A stretch of DNA of 64,000 nucleotides, taken from positions 16,161,513 to 16,225,512 of the forward strand of contig CM067315.1 of NCBI GenBank assembly GCA_034231615.1, given 5' to 3'. Under the pieces are notes generated by a model. It was given only the letters and a program-made list of their open reading frames with translations, had not been told where the DNA came from and did not search any database. Shown here in pieces: positions 31,366 through 42,489 of the stretch (the stretch's first letter is position 1; each line of letters begins with the position of its first letter). The stretch is from Meghimatium bilineatum. Taxonomy: Eukaryota; Mollusca; Gastropoda; Stylommatophora; Philomycidae. The translations under genes and the position numbers were made by a program.

Positions 31366-33878
31366 ATATCAGACAACGGTGATACTTGTGAGTTCATCAT
31401 CATCAGGTGACACATTCTTTCCAGGACGCAGTCTTCCTATGGATCTCTTGAATTCTCCGCGGTCTTGAGCAAGTTGTTTCACCTCTTTTAGTGACATTTG
31501 CAGGCATTCATGAACGTCTTTTTTCCGACGGCGTCGTGGGCGGTCTTTACCCCTGTTGCCTTCTATCATCCTCTCCAGTAATACTCTCTCCATGCCGTCG
31601 TGTCTCTTAATGTGACCGAAAAAAATTACCTTTTTTTTTAATGTGGAGTTCAGAAGTCAGCCTTCCTGGACCGTACTTGCTCTTAAGGTCAGGTTAAACC
31701 CCCCTAATAGAAATTGATTGAATATGCTAGAAGAAGTGCTTCTAGTTGATACATAATGGGTTAAAGATTCAGGAAAATCAACTTTTTAGAGTAAAATGAG
31801 CATAATTTGTGAAATTTCGCTGAAAATGTGAAGTTTTATGCCTCAAAAATGTAAAATATATGTGTCTGTCATTAAGTTCCTATCTCAAAAACTAACATTT
31901 ATAGGTTAATGAAATTTGATATTCACATAAAAGATAATGGTACCTTTCAGTTCAACCATTACATTTTTGATCAGAGATATGGTTCAAATGTTATACTATC
32001 TTATGTGGAAAAATATAAATGACATAAATACATAAAGTATTCCATCTGTTGCTATGCCAATGCTTCAGATTGTGTGCATAATAGTTTCCTAACTGTGTGC
32101 CAAGTTTGGATAGAATATGGCTGAGTTGGAATGAAGCATTTCAATGATTGGGTCCCTAATTCAAGCTCAACCAATGAAATTTTTTGTTTCATGCAAATTC
32201 AAAAACATTTAAGAACTTGTTAATAATTAAATAAATACGAATTTTTGAAAAAAATATTCAATTATGTTCAGTCATTCAGAAGTTATGATGATTTAAAATG
32301 TATGCATATTTAATGAGGTAAACAGCTGATAGCTGACCAGTAACCATGGAAACATTAAAAATTAATTTAAAATACTTCCAGATGGATGACAACTAGACAT
32401 ATGTAATTGTCTGCAGAAATGATTAAATTTTCAAATGGAACAAGAAACCAAAATTGTCAAATTTTAAAGAAAAATATGAATATTGGGGGTTTAACCTGTC
32501 CTTAACACCTCCTGGTCTGTTTTCCTTAGCGTTCATGGTATTCTCAAAACTCTTTTATAGCACTTTAATTCAAATGATGTTATTCTCTCGGCCACTGTTT
32601 TATTTAGTGTTCATGCTTCACATCCATATGTCGCCACAGGAAATACACATGTTGGTAGTAAACACAAATTGATTATTATGTTAACACTCTGTCATAGTTT
32701 CTTTAGCTGTTTTAATTTTGACAGAGTCATTGCTGGTCTTCTCTTAATTTCAACTGCGTAGTTCCCCGTATTGTTTATATTAGTTACCAAATAATCAAAA
32801 TGTATTACTTTTTCAAATCTGCAGTTTTCAATATTATTTTTGGGTCTGGATTTAGTTTTGTCAGCTGACATTATTTTGTCTTATTCATATTTAAGAACAA
32901 GTTTTGCTGTTCGCTAAACTTTTGGGTTGACTTAATTATGTTCAGTAGGTCGTGTTTGTTTGTTGTTAATATCACTGTGTCGTTTGCATATCTAATGTCT
33001 GGTATCTGCAGCCCTCCTATATTCACGGGTCTGAAATGAGTCTTCATTGTTTTTTGTCTCACGTTTCTCAGTATATTTTCCGCAAAGGTGTTGAACAAGT
33101 CTGAAGACAAGGTACAGCCTTGTCGTACTCCTTTCTGTACATTGAAAAACTCCGAGCTTGCACCGCCACTTTTACAACTGCTTCTTGGTCTTTATACAGC
33201 TCTGCTATTAGTCGTGCAATTTGTTTTGGGAAACCCATATCGTTCATTATTTCCCATAATTGATGGTCATTGACACCGTCGAATGCTTTGGTGTAGTCTA
33301 TGAAGCATGCATGTAATTCTATGTTATACTCTCTACATTTCTCTATGATCATCCTCATGTTAAATATATGATCTCTCGTGCCTCTACCAGTTCTGAAACC
33401 TGCATGCGATTAATGTATCTCATCGTCCATTTTCTTATGTATTCTTTTCATTATAATGAGCAGTAGTAAATTATGGCTGATCAAGGAATTTGTTCTATAA
33501 TTTGAACATTTTTGCATATCACCGCTTTTGGGAGTTTTGGTATGTATACTGAACATTTCCAGTCCCGTGGCCAAGTTTCTGTTCTCCATATCTTATTGCA
33601 TAGCTGATCAAATATATTAACGCTGCTTTCGCCCCAGGATTGAATCATTTCAGCTGTTATATCGTCACAACCTGCTGCTTTTCCTCTCTTTAAACTTGAT
33701 CTGTTGATCTAACGTCTTCTGTTGTGAGCTCTGGTTTTTGTGTATTTCAAAATGTGTTTATTTGGTTCCCTTGGTCATTTTGGGGTGGCTCTGAGTACAT
33801 TTCTCTACAGTATATTTGCTACTTTTCAAGAATGTCACACTGCTCTGTAAAAGTGTTTCCTGATTTGTCTTTGATAAC
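31366..33878 (-). mobile_element. LINE family F, RT and C-terminal part, split by a DNA transposon
   Basis: Minus strand. Order: DKSGNTFTEQCDILEK (33878), AAGCDDITAEMIQSWG, WPRDWKCSVYIP, HACFIDYTKAFDGVNDHQLW (RT block A with catalytic Asp), DIRYANDTVILTTNKHDL (block C, where the usual ADD reads AND), FDYLVTNINNTGNY, FPVATYGCEA, FELKCYKRVLRIP, then across the inserted element KKKVIFFGHIKRHDG, ERMIEGNRGKDRPRRRR and DRGEFKRSIGRLRPG. Several stops and shifts. The inserted element occupies 31687-32501, and the LINE frame continues properly on either side of it. Confidence 0.88.
31687..32501. mobile_element. Non-autonomous DNA transposon with TTAA duplication (piggyBac-like MITE)
   Basis: Ends are ggtcaggttaaaccccc (31687-31703) and its inverted near-copy gggggtttaacctgtcc (32485-32501), one mismatch in 17. 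TTAA flanks both sides (31683-31686 and 32502-32505). With one TTAA removed the LINE F frame runs straight through, which confirms the borders. 815 bp, no ORF. TTAA duplications are the hallmark of the piggyBac superfamily; the termini do not match the classic piggyBac end, so the family is tentative. Confidence 0.85.
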
Positions 33879-33901
33879 TAAAAAAAAAAAAAAAAAAAAC
33901 A
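33879..33901. repeat. Poly-A run
   Basis: About 20 a in a row at the 5' edge of LINE F (minus strand). It may mark the tail of another insertion. Confidence 0.85.
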
Positions 33902-33964
33902 AAACTCTGAGACGGTGAGGGTGCCATGAATGTCATTTCTTCTCACAAATGTTAGTATTGGATG

Positions 33965-34245
33965 ATTGTTGGCACAAAGTGGATGCGTCTTTCGCACTGG
34001 CTTTACATTTGAGTGGTCCTGGGTTCATTCCCCAGTTGAGGCGGAAATATTTTCAGACGAAAGCGGCTCCCGGGTAGACTCAGTCTTAATTGGGTACTGG
34101 GTTAATCCGGAAAGTAAAGACTGCGAGGCAGAGGAGATGGTTACCGCCCCCATATAGCAGGACCATTGAAATGTGAGATCGCTAACATCTTACACGCCTA
34201 CGGCATTAATAAATGCTTTGCATTAATTTTACATTTACAACATCC
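33965..34245 (+). mobile_element. tRNA-derived SINE
   Basis: An A-box-like tggcacaaagtgg (about 33969) and a B box gggttcattcccc (about 34022) stand about 40 bp apart in the right order, within a tRNA-like head. A body of about 200 bp follows and ends in catttacatttacaacatc. It does not fold as a functional tRNA. Confidence 0.65.
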
Positions 34246-34302
34246 ATCGCGTTTGCGTTGGCTGATGTTTCCAAATGACACCTCTTCGATCATATTATGT
34301 GT

Positions 34303-34303
34303 T

Positions 34304-34351
<48 letters not shown>
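34303..34351. repeat. (taa)n microsatellite
   Basis: About 15 uninterrupted taa units. Confidence 0.97.
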
Positions 34352-34712
34352 TCAGTAAGTAGATTCATATGCTCTGTTGAAGGCAGCTACGGTATTAAGT
34401 AGATTTTTTTTCTTCACTGTATTACTATGCATTTTTATTGTTCCTGTTCATATTCTGAAGCTCCACATTTTGCTATTTCTGCAGCTATCAGAACTCTGCA
34501 ATCTTATCACCAAACGAAGACAGTTTGTTAGATGCGTATTATTGTTATTTAAATGTCACTCGTCCAAGAAACAATAAGTTCACATTGTATTATATTGTAT
34601 ATATGACCATATGTGCCCCGTTAAGTGAAGTTTTGGGGAAATGTTCGACCATACATGACATCATAACAAGCCGGTGTATTGGTTGAGTAATCAAGGATGG
34701 TTATGGTTCCTG

Positions 34713-37361
34713 ATATATCACGAAAAATATCACAATTCAAGTTTATGCCCCAACTGCCGATTATGACGAAGAGGAAATAGACGCATTTTACGAAACACTA
34801 GAAGACACAATAAAAGAGATCCCCAAAAAAGATCTATTAATAGTACTAGGCGATTGGAACGCAAAAGTAGGACCTGATGCTTATGATCAATGGGCCGGTA
34901 CAGTAGGGAAATTTGGAACAGGAGAAACGAATGAACGAGGACTAAGACTATTGGATTTTGCCAATAAATTTAAATTTACTCTTGCAAATACATTATTCCC
35001 ACACAAGCTTTCCAGAAGAACAACGTGGCATGCTCCAAAAGCAGACATACATAATCAAATTGATTTCATTCTTACACCGAGAAAATTCAAGTCCAGCATA
35101 AACAAAGCACAAACAAGCACTTTTCCAGGAGCAGACATCGGTAGTGACCATGATATGGTTCTATTGACGATCAAAATTAAGCTGAAAAAGAATCATACGC
35201 AAAACAAATGCACACGATTAAGATTTAATTTAGAAAAATTGAAAGATCCAGAAATAGCAGAGATATTTGAGGCAACAGTGGGAGGAAAATTTGCAGCTTT
35301 AAACCTTGTAAATGAAGATGTTAACTCTCTCACAGAAACCATGAAAGGAACTTTATTAGAATCAGCAACAGAAATACTAGGGACAAGAAGAATAACACAC
35401 AAACCTTGGGTAACAGATGACATCCTAAAATTGTGTGACGAACGGAGAGAAATGAAAAAGATTAAGAAAGAGGCCCCTGAAATGTCAGGGCAATATAGCA
35501 AAATAAACAAAAACATCAGAAGGAAAATGAAACAAGCACAAGAAGTGTGGCTAGAGGAAAAATGCGAAACCATCAATGAAGGTATTAAGCGCGGAAACAG
35601 TAAGGTAGCATACGACACTCTAAGAAAGATAACACAGCCAAATAGACCAACGATATCTACAATACAAGACAAACACGGAAAGATACTCAATGAAACAACA
35701 GATATAGTGAAAAGATGGACAGAGTATTGCAAGGAGCTGTATAACTGCAAGTGTAATCCTGACTACACGATATTACAGAATTCTGAACTAAACAACAGAG
35801 AAATAGGAAATGCAGAAATTCTAGTAGATGAAATAAAAGAGGCCATACGAACATTGAAAGGAGGGAAGTCACCTGGTATAGACAACATTCCAGCAGAATT
35901 GTTGAAATACGGGGGCATTAATGTGGTAAATATTATGACCAAAATATGCCAAAATATATGGAACACAAAACAATGGCCCACTGAATGGACACAATCACTA
36001 ATAATACCAATTCCCAAGAAAGGAAATTTGAAAGTGTGTACAAATTACAGAACAATTAGCCTTATAACACACCCCAGTAAAGTGATGCTCAAAATACTAC
36101 TTAACAGAATAAAACACAAGTCGGAAGAAATAATTGCAGAAGAACAAGCTGGCTTCAGAGCAAACAGAAGCACCGTTGAACAAATATTTAACATCCGAAC
36201 ACTAATCGAAAAACATATTCAACACCAACGTGATTTATACCACAACTTCATTGACTTTACAAAGGCCTTTGATCGTGTTTGGCATGATGGTCTGTGGCAC
36301 ATACTAAGGAAATTTAATTTTGACACCACAATTATAGACATTATTGAAGCTCTGTACGAAAATGCAAATAGTGATGTCTTGTCACACAATATAATTGGAG
36401 AGTTCTTCAAAACAACTGTGGGAGTTCGACAGGGATGCGTAATGTCCCCAGTACTTTTTAACATATACTTAGAGCACATCATACAAGAAACATTGCATGA
36501 CTACAACACGTCTATATCGATCGGAGGTCGCCCTATTTGCAACTTGCGTTTCGCTGATGATATTGATCTTATAGCTGGGTCAGAACAATCATTGCAAGAA
36601 TTAACATCAAAGTTAGAAAAAGTTACCAGCAAGTACGGAATGGAAATCAATTCAGATAAGAGCAAAATTTTGGTAAACAGCAGAGACACAGAAAACCAGA
36701 CTAATATCATGATGAATGGACACAAGCTTGAAGAGGTGAATACCTTCAAATACCTCGGATCCAGTATATGCAGCGATGGTAAATGCAAAGCAGAACTAAA
36801 AATAAGGCTGGAGATGGCTTTAGCGTCATTGTCAAGGCTAACTGTGATTTGGAAAAGCAACATCAGTGTTGGAGTGAAAATCAAACTGTATAGGTCGCTG
36901 GTGCTTTCTGTTGTGTTGTATGGTTGTGAGAGTTGGACACTCACTGCGGACATGGAGAGAAGATTACAGGCTTTCGAGTATAAATGCTACAGAAGAATTC
37001 TACGAATTTCCTATAGGGAACATAAGACCAATGTGTACGTAAGAAATAAAGTAGAGATGTGTGCAGGTGTCCAGGAGCCATTGCTTTCAATAGTGAAACG
37101 ACGAAAACTAGCATGGTTTGGACATGTATGCAGGCACGATTCCTTGTCAAAAACAATACTGCAGGGAACTGTCGAGGGTGGAAGAAGCAGAGGAGGACAA
37201 ATAAAGACATAGACAGACAGCATCAAGGAATGGACAGGGCTAGATATTTCCACACTCATCCGCATCGCTGACGATATAATTCGCTGGAGGACTCTGTGTG
37301 CTGAAGCATCCAATGTGGTACCCCTACGACCCTGAAGGGTTATGGGTTTATTGATTGATTG
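34713..37361 (+). mobile_element. LINE family B, nearly intact except for 5' truncation
   Basis: The direct repeat atggttcctg flanks it (34703-34712 and 37362-37371) and the 3' end has a ttgattgattg tail, so it is a target-primed insertion. The 5' truncation falls inside the endonuclease. ORF1, the 5' leader and about the first 90 endonuclease residues are missing. Only about 15 bp separate the stop from the tail. Other copies: 15860 (plus, old), 52137 (minus, young), 57613 (minus, old). This is the best-preserved mobile element of the window. Confidence 0.97.
34717..37335 (+). pseudogene. Endonuclease-reverse transcriptase of LINE B (partial, one internal stop)
   Basis: The frame runs 872 codons with one stop at 37210-37212, where the copy at 52137 has Trp (tgg to tag). 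Domains: endonuclease C-terminal half (about residues 1-150: LLIVLGDWNAKVG with the catalytic D-N pair, RTTWHAP, QIDFILTPRK and GSDHDMV with the last catalytic His); linker; RT from about residue 400 (NYRTISLITHPSKV, AEEQAGFRANRSTVEQI, HNFIDFTKAFDRVWHDGLW, GVRQGCVMSPVLFN, LRFADDIDLIAGS); then YLGSSICSDGK, YGCESWTLT, CYRRILRISYREH, RRKLAWFGHVCRHDSLSK, ILQGTVEGGRSRGGQ, WTGLDISTL. All RT catalytic Asp are present. Start codons upstream are lost by truncation; the first Met is at 34951. The protein would nick DNA and copy LINE RNA. The clade is not resolved here. Confidence 0.93.
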
Positions 37362-37734
37362 ATGGTTCCTGGTTGAGTAATTAAGGCTGGTTATAGTGCT
37401 TGGTTGAGTAATCAAGGCTGGTTATGGTGCCTGGCTGAGTAATCACGATAGATTATGATACATGGTTAAATAATAACGGCTGGTTATGATACCTGGTTGA
37501 GTAATCATGGCTGGTTATGATACCTGGTTGAGTAATCATGGCTGGTTAGGATACCTGGTTGAGTAATCATGGATGGTTAGGATACCTGGTTGAGTAACCA
37601 AGGCTGGTTATGATACCTGAATAATATATCATTTTGTGTGACCGATGTAAAGGTCAAGTGCTTTTTATACTCTAGCAATATTTACAAAGTTCTGGTCTGA
37701 AGTGAGAAATACCTGCTCGATAGTCTAGCCACGC

Positions 37735-37760
37735 TCTTTCTCTCTCTCAAAATTTCTCTC
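37735..37760. repeat. Short (tc)n run
   Basis: ctctttctctctctc-type run of about 20 bp. Confidence 0.6.
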
Positions 37761-37899
37761 ATTTCACTTGTTATTTCATATCAGCGGTTGTTTCAGAGTT
37801 TCTCATTTTTAAATTTGAGAGTGTAGTGGGAGACGTTGTGTTTGTATGGGAGCTGAATGTGAAGTTAATCCCGATGTGTATCTCAGAGTGAGTAATGAG

Positions 37900-38200
37900 A
37901 TATGTTAACTTTCGGTTGTAAAGGTATACACGGTAGTAGAGTCATATGTGTATGGTATGGTACATTATCTGACATATTCAAATTTGTTAGGAATGAAGAG
38001 ATTACAAGAAATGTTTCAATAACGACTACGGGTCAAATATATGAAAAAATGAGACTTAAATGTTTCGGACACTTCATGAGAATGAATCCTTATTGGTCAG
38101 CTGCAAGAGTATATGAGAACATGAGAATGGAAACAGCAAGATCGAGAGAAATACCAAGAAGAAGGAATTACCAACATGATGAGATGTCACAATATTATTA
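37900..38200 (+). mobile_element. LINE fragment, C-terminal part
   Basis: The plus frame reads FVRNEEITRNVSITTTGQIY, then KMRLKCFGHFMRMNPYWSAA. This matches the 'RNEEIRR...K-RLKWFGHVMRM' block of a LINE protein tail. Isolated and short; the basic GRP tail is decayed. Confidence 0.7.
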
Positions 38201-38282
38201 CATAATCAAGCGATCAAACATATCATAGCCGGAATATCGATCATTTAATCCTGCTACTCACAATAAAAGCAGAGAGAAAAAT

Positions 38283-38445
38283 AGAAATACGATAAATGAT
38301 ACACTATCATAAATTATAATATTTAAATACGATAAATGATACACTATCATAAATTATAATATTTAAATACGATAAATGATACACTATCGTAAATTATAAT
38401 ATTTAAATACGATAAATGATACACTATCATAAATTATGATTTTGA
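38283..38445. repeat. Four tandem 41-43 bp units
   Basis: aaatacgataaatgatacac and tatcataaattataatattt recur four times almost unchanged; the last unit is altered. Similar but decayed words continue to about 38530. Confidence 0.92.
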
Positions 38446-38619
38446 AATATAAATGATACTGCGGCTTAAGATACAAAAATTGATAAGAATCTTCAATTTG
38501 ATATATACATAAATGATAATGTAGTACTACGTGCTCTGACCGCAGATCTCCCTCACGTCGTGATTACTATCGTACATATTCTAAGTATAGTCGAAGATTT
38601 TATGTTGCGGTAATCAGAG

Positions 38620-39260
38620 CACATAGTCATCATCAGGTATATGCCGGCTGTCGTAGGCGATCATGGCTCTCCACAGCTCTCTATCTTCAGTATTATGTTT
38701 CACGATCGTTGTTGTTTCCCTGCAGTGCCAGAATATAAAAATATATAATATGTTATCACGTCGTCGCCCTCCGTCTGTTGCCGCCTTTACTCTTGCTTGT
38801 TGTGACTAGATTCTTCAAACCGCCTTGACTCATAACATGGCTAAAACATAAATATTGTCTGTTTCTTATATTATTAATTAAGATTCGTCTCACATTTGAC
38901 TCTTCCAACACGTCCACATTAGTTTTCCTGACAGTCCATGTTATTCTCAACAGTCTTCTGTACATCTCTTTGTGCTTATAATTTCTCGCATTCCTGTTTG
39001 TTTATTGTCCAAGACTCACATCCACATGTTAGTATAAGAGTTATATAGCACTGCAGAACTCTATTCCTCACCTCTAATGACAAGGACATATTATACAATA
39101 TATTTTTCATTTTTCTTAATGTTGTTTTTGCCTGCCCTATTCTTCCTCTGATTTCTGTTGAACTTCTACAACTTGATGTAACGATGTACCTAAATACATG
39201 AATTGTTGGACTTGTTTCAATACTGTATCATTTATTTTGATCTTACACCACAGTACCAAT
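38620..39260 (-). mobile_element. LINE family E, C-terminal part
   Basis: The minus strand shows, in pieces, CWDVSLGQ-like sequence, then MYRRLLRITWTVRKTNVDVL, EESNVRRILINNIRNRQYL, CFSHVMSQGGLKNLVTT and the end EDRELWRAMIAYDSRHIP. Same family as 50465-50972 (plus) and 60390-61130 (minus). Frameshifts; no RT active site left. The 3' terminal words (tcatcatcaggta) adjoin a short inverted repeat tgctctgaccgca / tgcggtaatcagagca at 38531-38620. Confidence 0.8.
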
Positions 39261-39284
39261 AGTTTATTCATTAGCGAGAATTTG

Positions 39285-39480
39285 ATATTAAAATATGATA
39301 ATTAATACAGCAGTATAAGTTTGATATTAATAAAATAATAATTGATACTGTAGATTTCATTTGTAGTTTAAACATAATAATTGATAAATTAGCTTCAATT
39401 TGATATTTTTAGTATTGTAGTATAATTGATACATTAGCTTAAATTTGATATTTAATTATGATTTTAGATATGGTTGTTTA
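39285..39480. repeat. Degenerate AT-rich tandem repeat
   Basis: Words such as aataattgatac, attagctt(c)aatttgat and atttgatatt recur irregularly. It resembles a decayed form of a 35-40 bp unit. Confidence 0.6.
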
Positions 39481-39660
39481 AACGTGATATTTAACTATGA
39501 CACACCAACCAGTACATGGATATTCAGTGAAATATATATAGTTCAGATCAAGTAAAATACTTAATATAAATGTGATAAATACTACAAATAATGCACAGAT
39601 TACGATTAAATCCTAATTATCAATGGTAAAAATTAAGAACTAGAAATAACGAAAGAATAA

Positions 39661-39966
39661 GTGCTTTTTTCCCACGTTTCGGCCCAACTGGGACCTTTCT
39701 CAAGAAACACACAAATACCGAACAAGAAACATTGAACCGCAAGTGACTATTGGAAGATGTACTTTTACAGCAGGACGCTCCACGTAATGAGACACATGCT
39801 AAAATAATTGTTGAAAAATGTTAACGTGTCTCTCATTACTTGGAGTGTCCTGTTGTAAGAAGGACATCTCCAAATGGTAATTTGCAATTCAAAGCTTCTT
39901 GTTCAATGGTTGTGTGTTTCTTGAGAAAGGTCCCAGTTGAACCGGAACGTGGAATAAAAAGTCCTT
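39661..39966. mobile_element. Foldback MITE with arms of about 140 bp
   Basis: The left arm (39661-39796) with cccacgtttcggcccaactg, ggacctttctcaagaaacac and gtaatgagacaca is matched in inverted order by the right arm (39824-39966), with tgtctctcattact, gtgtttcttgagaaaggtcc and ccggaacgtgg. The loop is about 27 bp. Arms have diverged by perhaps 15-20 percent with small gaps, so it is not young. No ORF. The ggccgaaacgt word (minus strand) is common at ends of repeats in many animals. Target duplication not resolved. Confidence 0.8.
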
Positions 39967-40344
39967 GATCTTTTGTTTATTGCTAGTATTTATGTTTAAT
40001 ATTGATAGTTTAGGATTAAATAGTAATCTTCGTACTTATTTAGTATTTATTACTTATTCTTTTGGTTACCGAGGCACTTTCCATTTTGTCGGACATCCTC
40101 TGACACGTTGGTTATTTATATTAATATAAAAGACTTGAGATTTGTTAATAAATGTATTTGAAATCGCTTAGAGTGAAGAAAAAGTAACACATGCTAACGT
40201 AGACTTACGATATCTATACAATATAATAATTTATGTATATAGTTGACATGGCCACACATAAATCGGGTTATAAAACACTAATGAGTCGACGTTTAGATCA
40301 AGAGTTAACATTAGCAATGAAATCTTATAAACGTAATTTCAAAG
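39967..40344. other. No recognisable feature
   Basis: AT-rich, unique-looking. Confidence 0.45.
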
Positions 40345-40985
40345 TGCATTATATAATATATGATGCTAGAGCATGGCTTTAGATGACATTATGTGATCGA
40401 TAAGTTAGATAATTGTTATAAATGACATTATGTAATAGGCTAGGGCATGGTTATAGAAGGCATTATGTAATAGATTAGAACATGATTATAGATGGTATTA
40501 TGTGATAGATTAGAACATGATTATAGATGGTATTATGTGATAGATTGAAAGATGGTTATATATGGCATTGTGTGATAGATTGGAACATGGTTTTAGATGG
40601 CATTATGTGATAGATTAGAATATGGTTATAGATGGCATTATGTGATAGATTAGAACATGGTTATAGATGGCATTATGTGATAGGTTTAAACATGGTTTTA
40701 GATGGCATTATGTGATAGATTAGAATATGGTTATAGATGGCATTATGTGATAGATTAGAACATGGTTATATATGACATTATGTGATAGATTGAAACATGG
40801 TTATAGATGGCATTATGTGATAGATTATAACATGGTTATAGATGACATTTTGTGATATATTATAACATGGTTATAGATGGCATTATGGGATAGATTATAA
40901 CATGGTTATAGATGACACTATATAATCTGTTAGAGCATAATTATATATGACATCATATGGTTTGTTAGAGCATGGTTATAAATCA
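40345..40985. repeat. Minisatellite, 35-bp unit, about 17 copies
   Basis: Units carry gatggcattatgtgatagat and tagaacatggttata. Edges are diverged (tatgatgctagagcatgg on the left, catcatatggtttgttagag on the right). Confidence 0.93.
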
Positions 40986-41599
40986 TATTATACGTGAGAG
41001 CATTGAATATGGTCAGACCATTGAATATGATATATAGAGCCGTGTATTGTGGGGTTGTTCGTGGTATATACAGTTTCATTATTATGGTTGCCGTTGTTAT
41101 GTGCGGTCTCTTTTAGTATGGTCGATTTTGGTATTTGAAGTCTGGGTTTGCTTGAGGGTTGGCAATATATACAGATCAGAATTGGGCAATATGGACTTAA
41201 TAACACCCTCCGGTCATTTTTACTTGCTCACCAAGTTGATTTAAAATGACTATATTATTCACTTGCCCCAAAGCTCAGAAAATATGAAAACGTAAGCTAT
41301 CTCAGGCAAACTGTAAATACCGTGATAAACAGTGATAAGGAGAAATGAATGTATCGAATCGTTGATGTTACTTATTAACAATAATGTTCAGAACGAAATA
41401 GACTTTTGAGACAATTCTCGCCATCAACATTTGGGGTGACAAAAGCCTCGACTTCAAGTGCATCGTCATTTGATGTAAATAAAAAAATAAAAAAACATTT
41501 TTAGCTGTTGCCAGCAATATATACCATGTTAATAATAGTTTTAAAAAGAAATAATTGCGATCGTAAAAGGAATAAATTGTTAGTTACTGTCAGCGACAA
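40986..41599. other. No recognisable feature
   Basis: No convincing frame or repeat. Open frames of about 65-72 codons on both strands overlap each other and have no known motif. Confidence 0.45.
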
Positions 41600-41764
41600 T
41601 AACTGCTTGTTCAATTAGAACTTTCAGGGGCTAAGAAAGAAAGCAATACACATCATTCGGATGGTAGTCTTGAGCAACATCGCAGAGAACAGGTCATAGG
41701 TTGTCACATCTGACAACCTATTGTGGATAGTTACATAACTACATGTTAGTTACATATTGGTATG

Positions 41765-41885
41765 GGCTTGCAGAAGATGTTCTCAGTATGGTCCAAATTT
41801 TCGAAATGCCGACCTCGAAAATATATTTTTATTGGTGCCGCCTGATGCGGTCACCTCTCTGCATCATAGTACGGCGCAGGCCTGC
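41765..41885. repeat. Dispersed repeat, copy 1
   Basis: ttctcagtatggtccaaa, tttcgaaatgc, ttttattggtgccgcctga, tgcggtcacctctctgcat and catagtacggc occur in the same order at 58660-58805 with changes. The second copy has about 20 extra bases in the middle. No ORF or tRNA-like box; family unknown. Confidence 0.7.
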
Positions 41886-42489
41886 GTATTGCAAGTAATT
41901 ACATAACCACTACAGCGGTAATCGTTAAACAGGTATGTTTGTTACCACATCTCAAATCACTGCATTTTTTTAATCCGACGTTACACGTTCTCTCTTCACT
42001 GGTTAGCGACACAGAACACATGAAAATGACCCATGAAAGGTATGGTAAATTCGAAGAAGCATTTAACAGTAACTCGACATTCAGATCTGTTCCAACAAAT
42101 GTCACAATACCAATATATATTAGTCAATAATGTCTTACTGGCATGTTACAAGTCAGGGAATCATAAACGTTTGATTGTATTTACTGCTTCCTGGGGAATA
42201 ATACCCGCTGTTTAGACGTGTCGTTAAAATAATTTTATGTGGCAAAGCCTGGAAGGAGTCACGTAGTACGCATTTAAGTATCTCATACATATTCATGAAT
42301 CTTTATTGCCATATAGATCAGGTCAATTGTTCTGCTGTTAGTTATCATTCTGATTTCACAACTGAATCGAAGTAAACTTTGTTGACCTTTAATATTTATT
42401 AACAGAACAGTTTTTGTCAATAAGGACGTTCTGTCTGCACTTGACGTTAGAGAAGTGTTTCTCAAAATTATGGCGTGCCATAGTCCTCT
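41886..42489. other. No recognisable feature
   Basis: Small overlapping frames only. A stretch at 42452-42485 (gtgtttctcaaaatt) faintly recalls hAT ends but has no partner. Confidence 0.4.

Larger units (their letters stand above)
34680..37620. repeat. Minisatellite, 31-bp unit, interrupted by LINE B
   Basis: A single unit (ggttgagtaatcaaggatgg) is left at 34681-34712 and about eight follow from 37362, with ggttgagtaatcatggctgg and ttatgatacct. The LINE at 34713-37361 inserted in the first units. Confidence 0.9.

Noticed and set aside
38531-38620. MITE with ends tgctctgaccgca / tgcggtaatcagagca
   Set aside because: Only about 13 bp of imperfect pairing and no target duplication; it may be a chance hairpin at the LINE E end.
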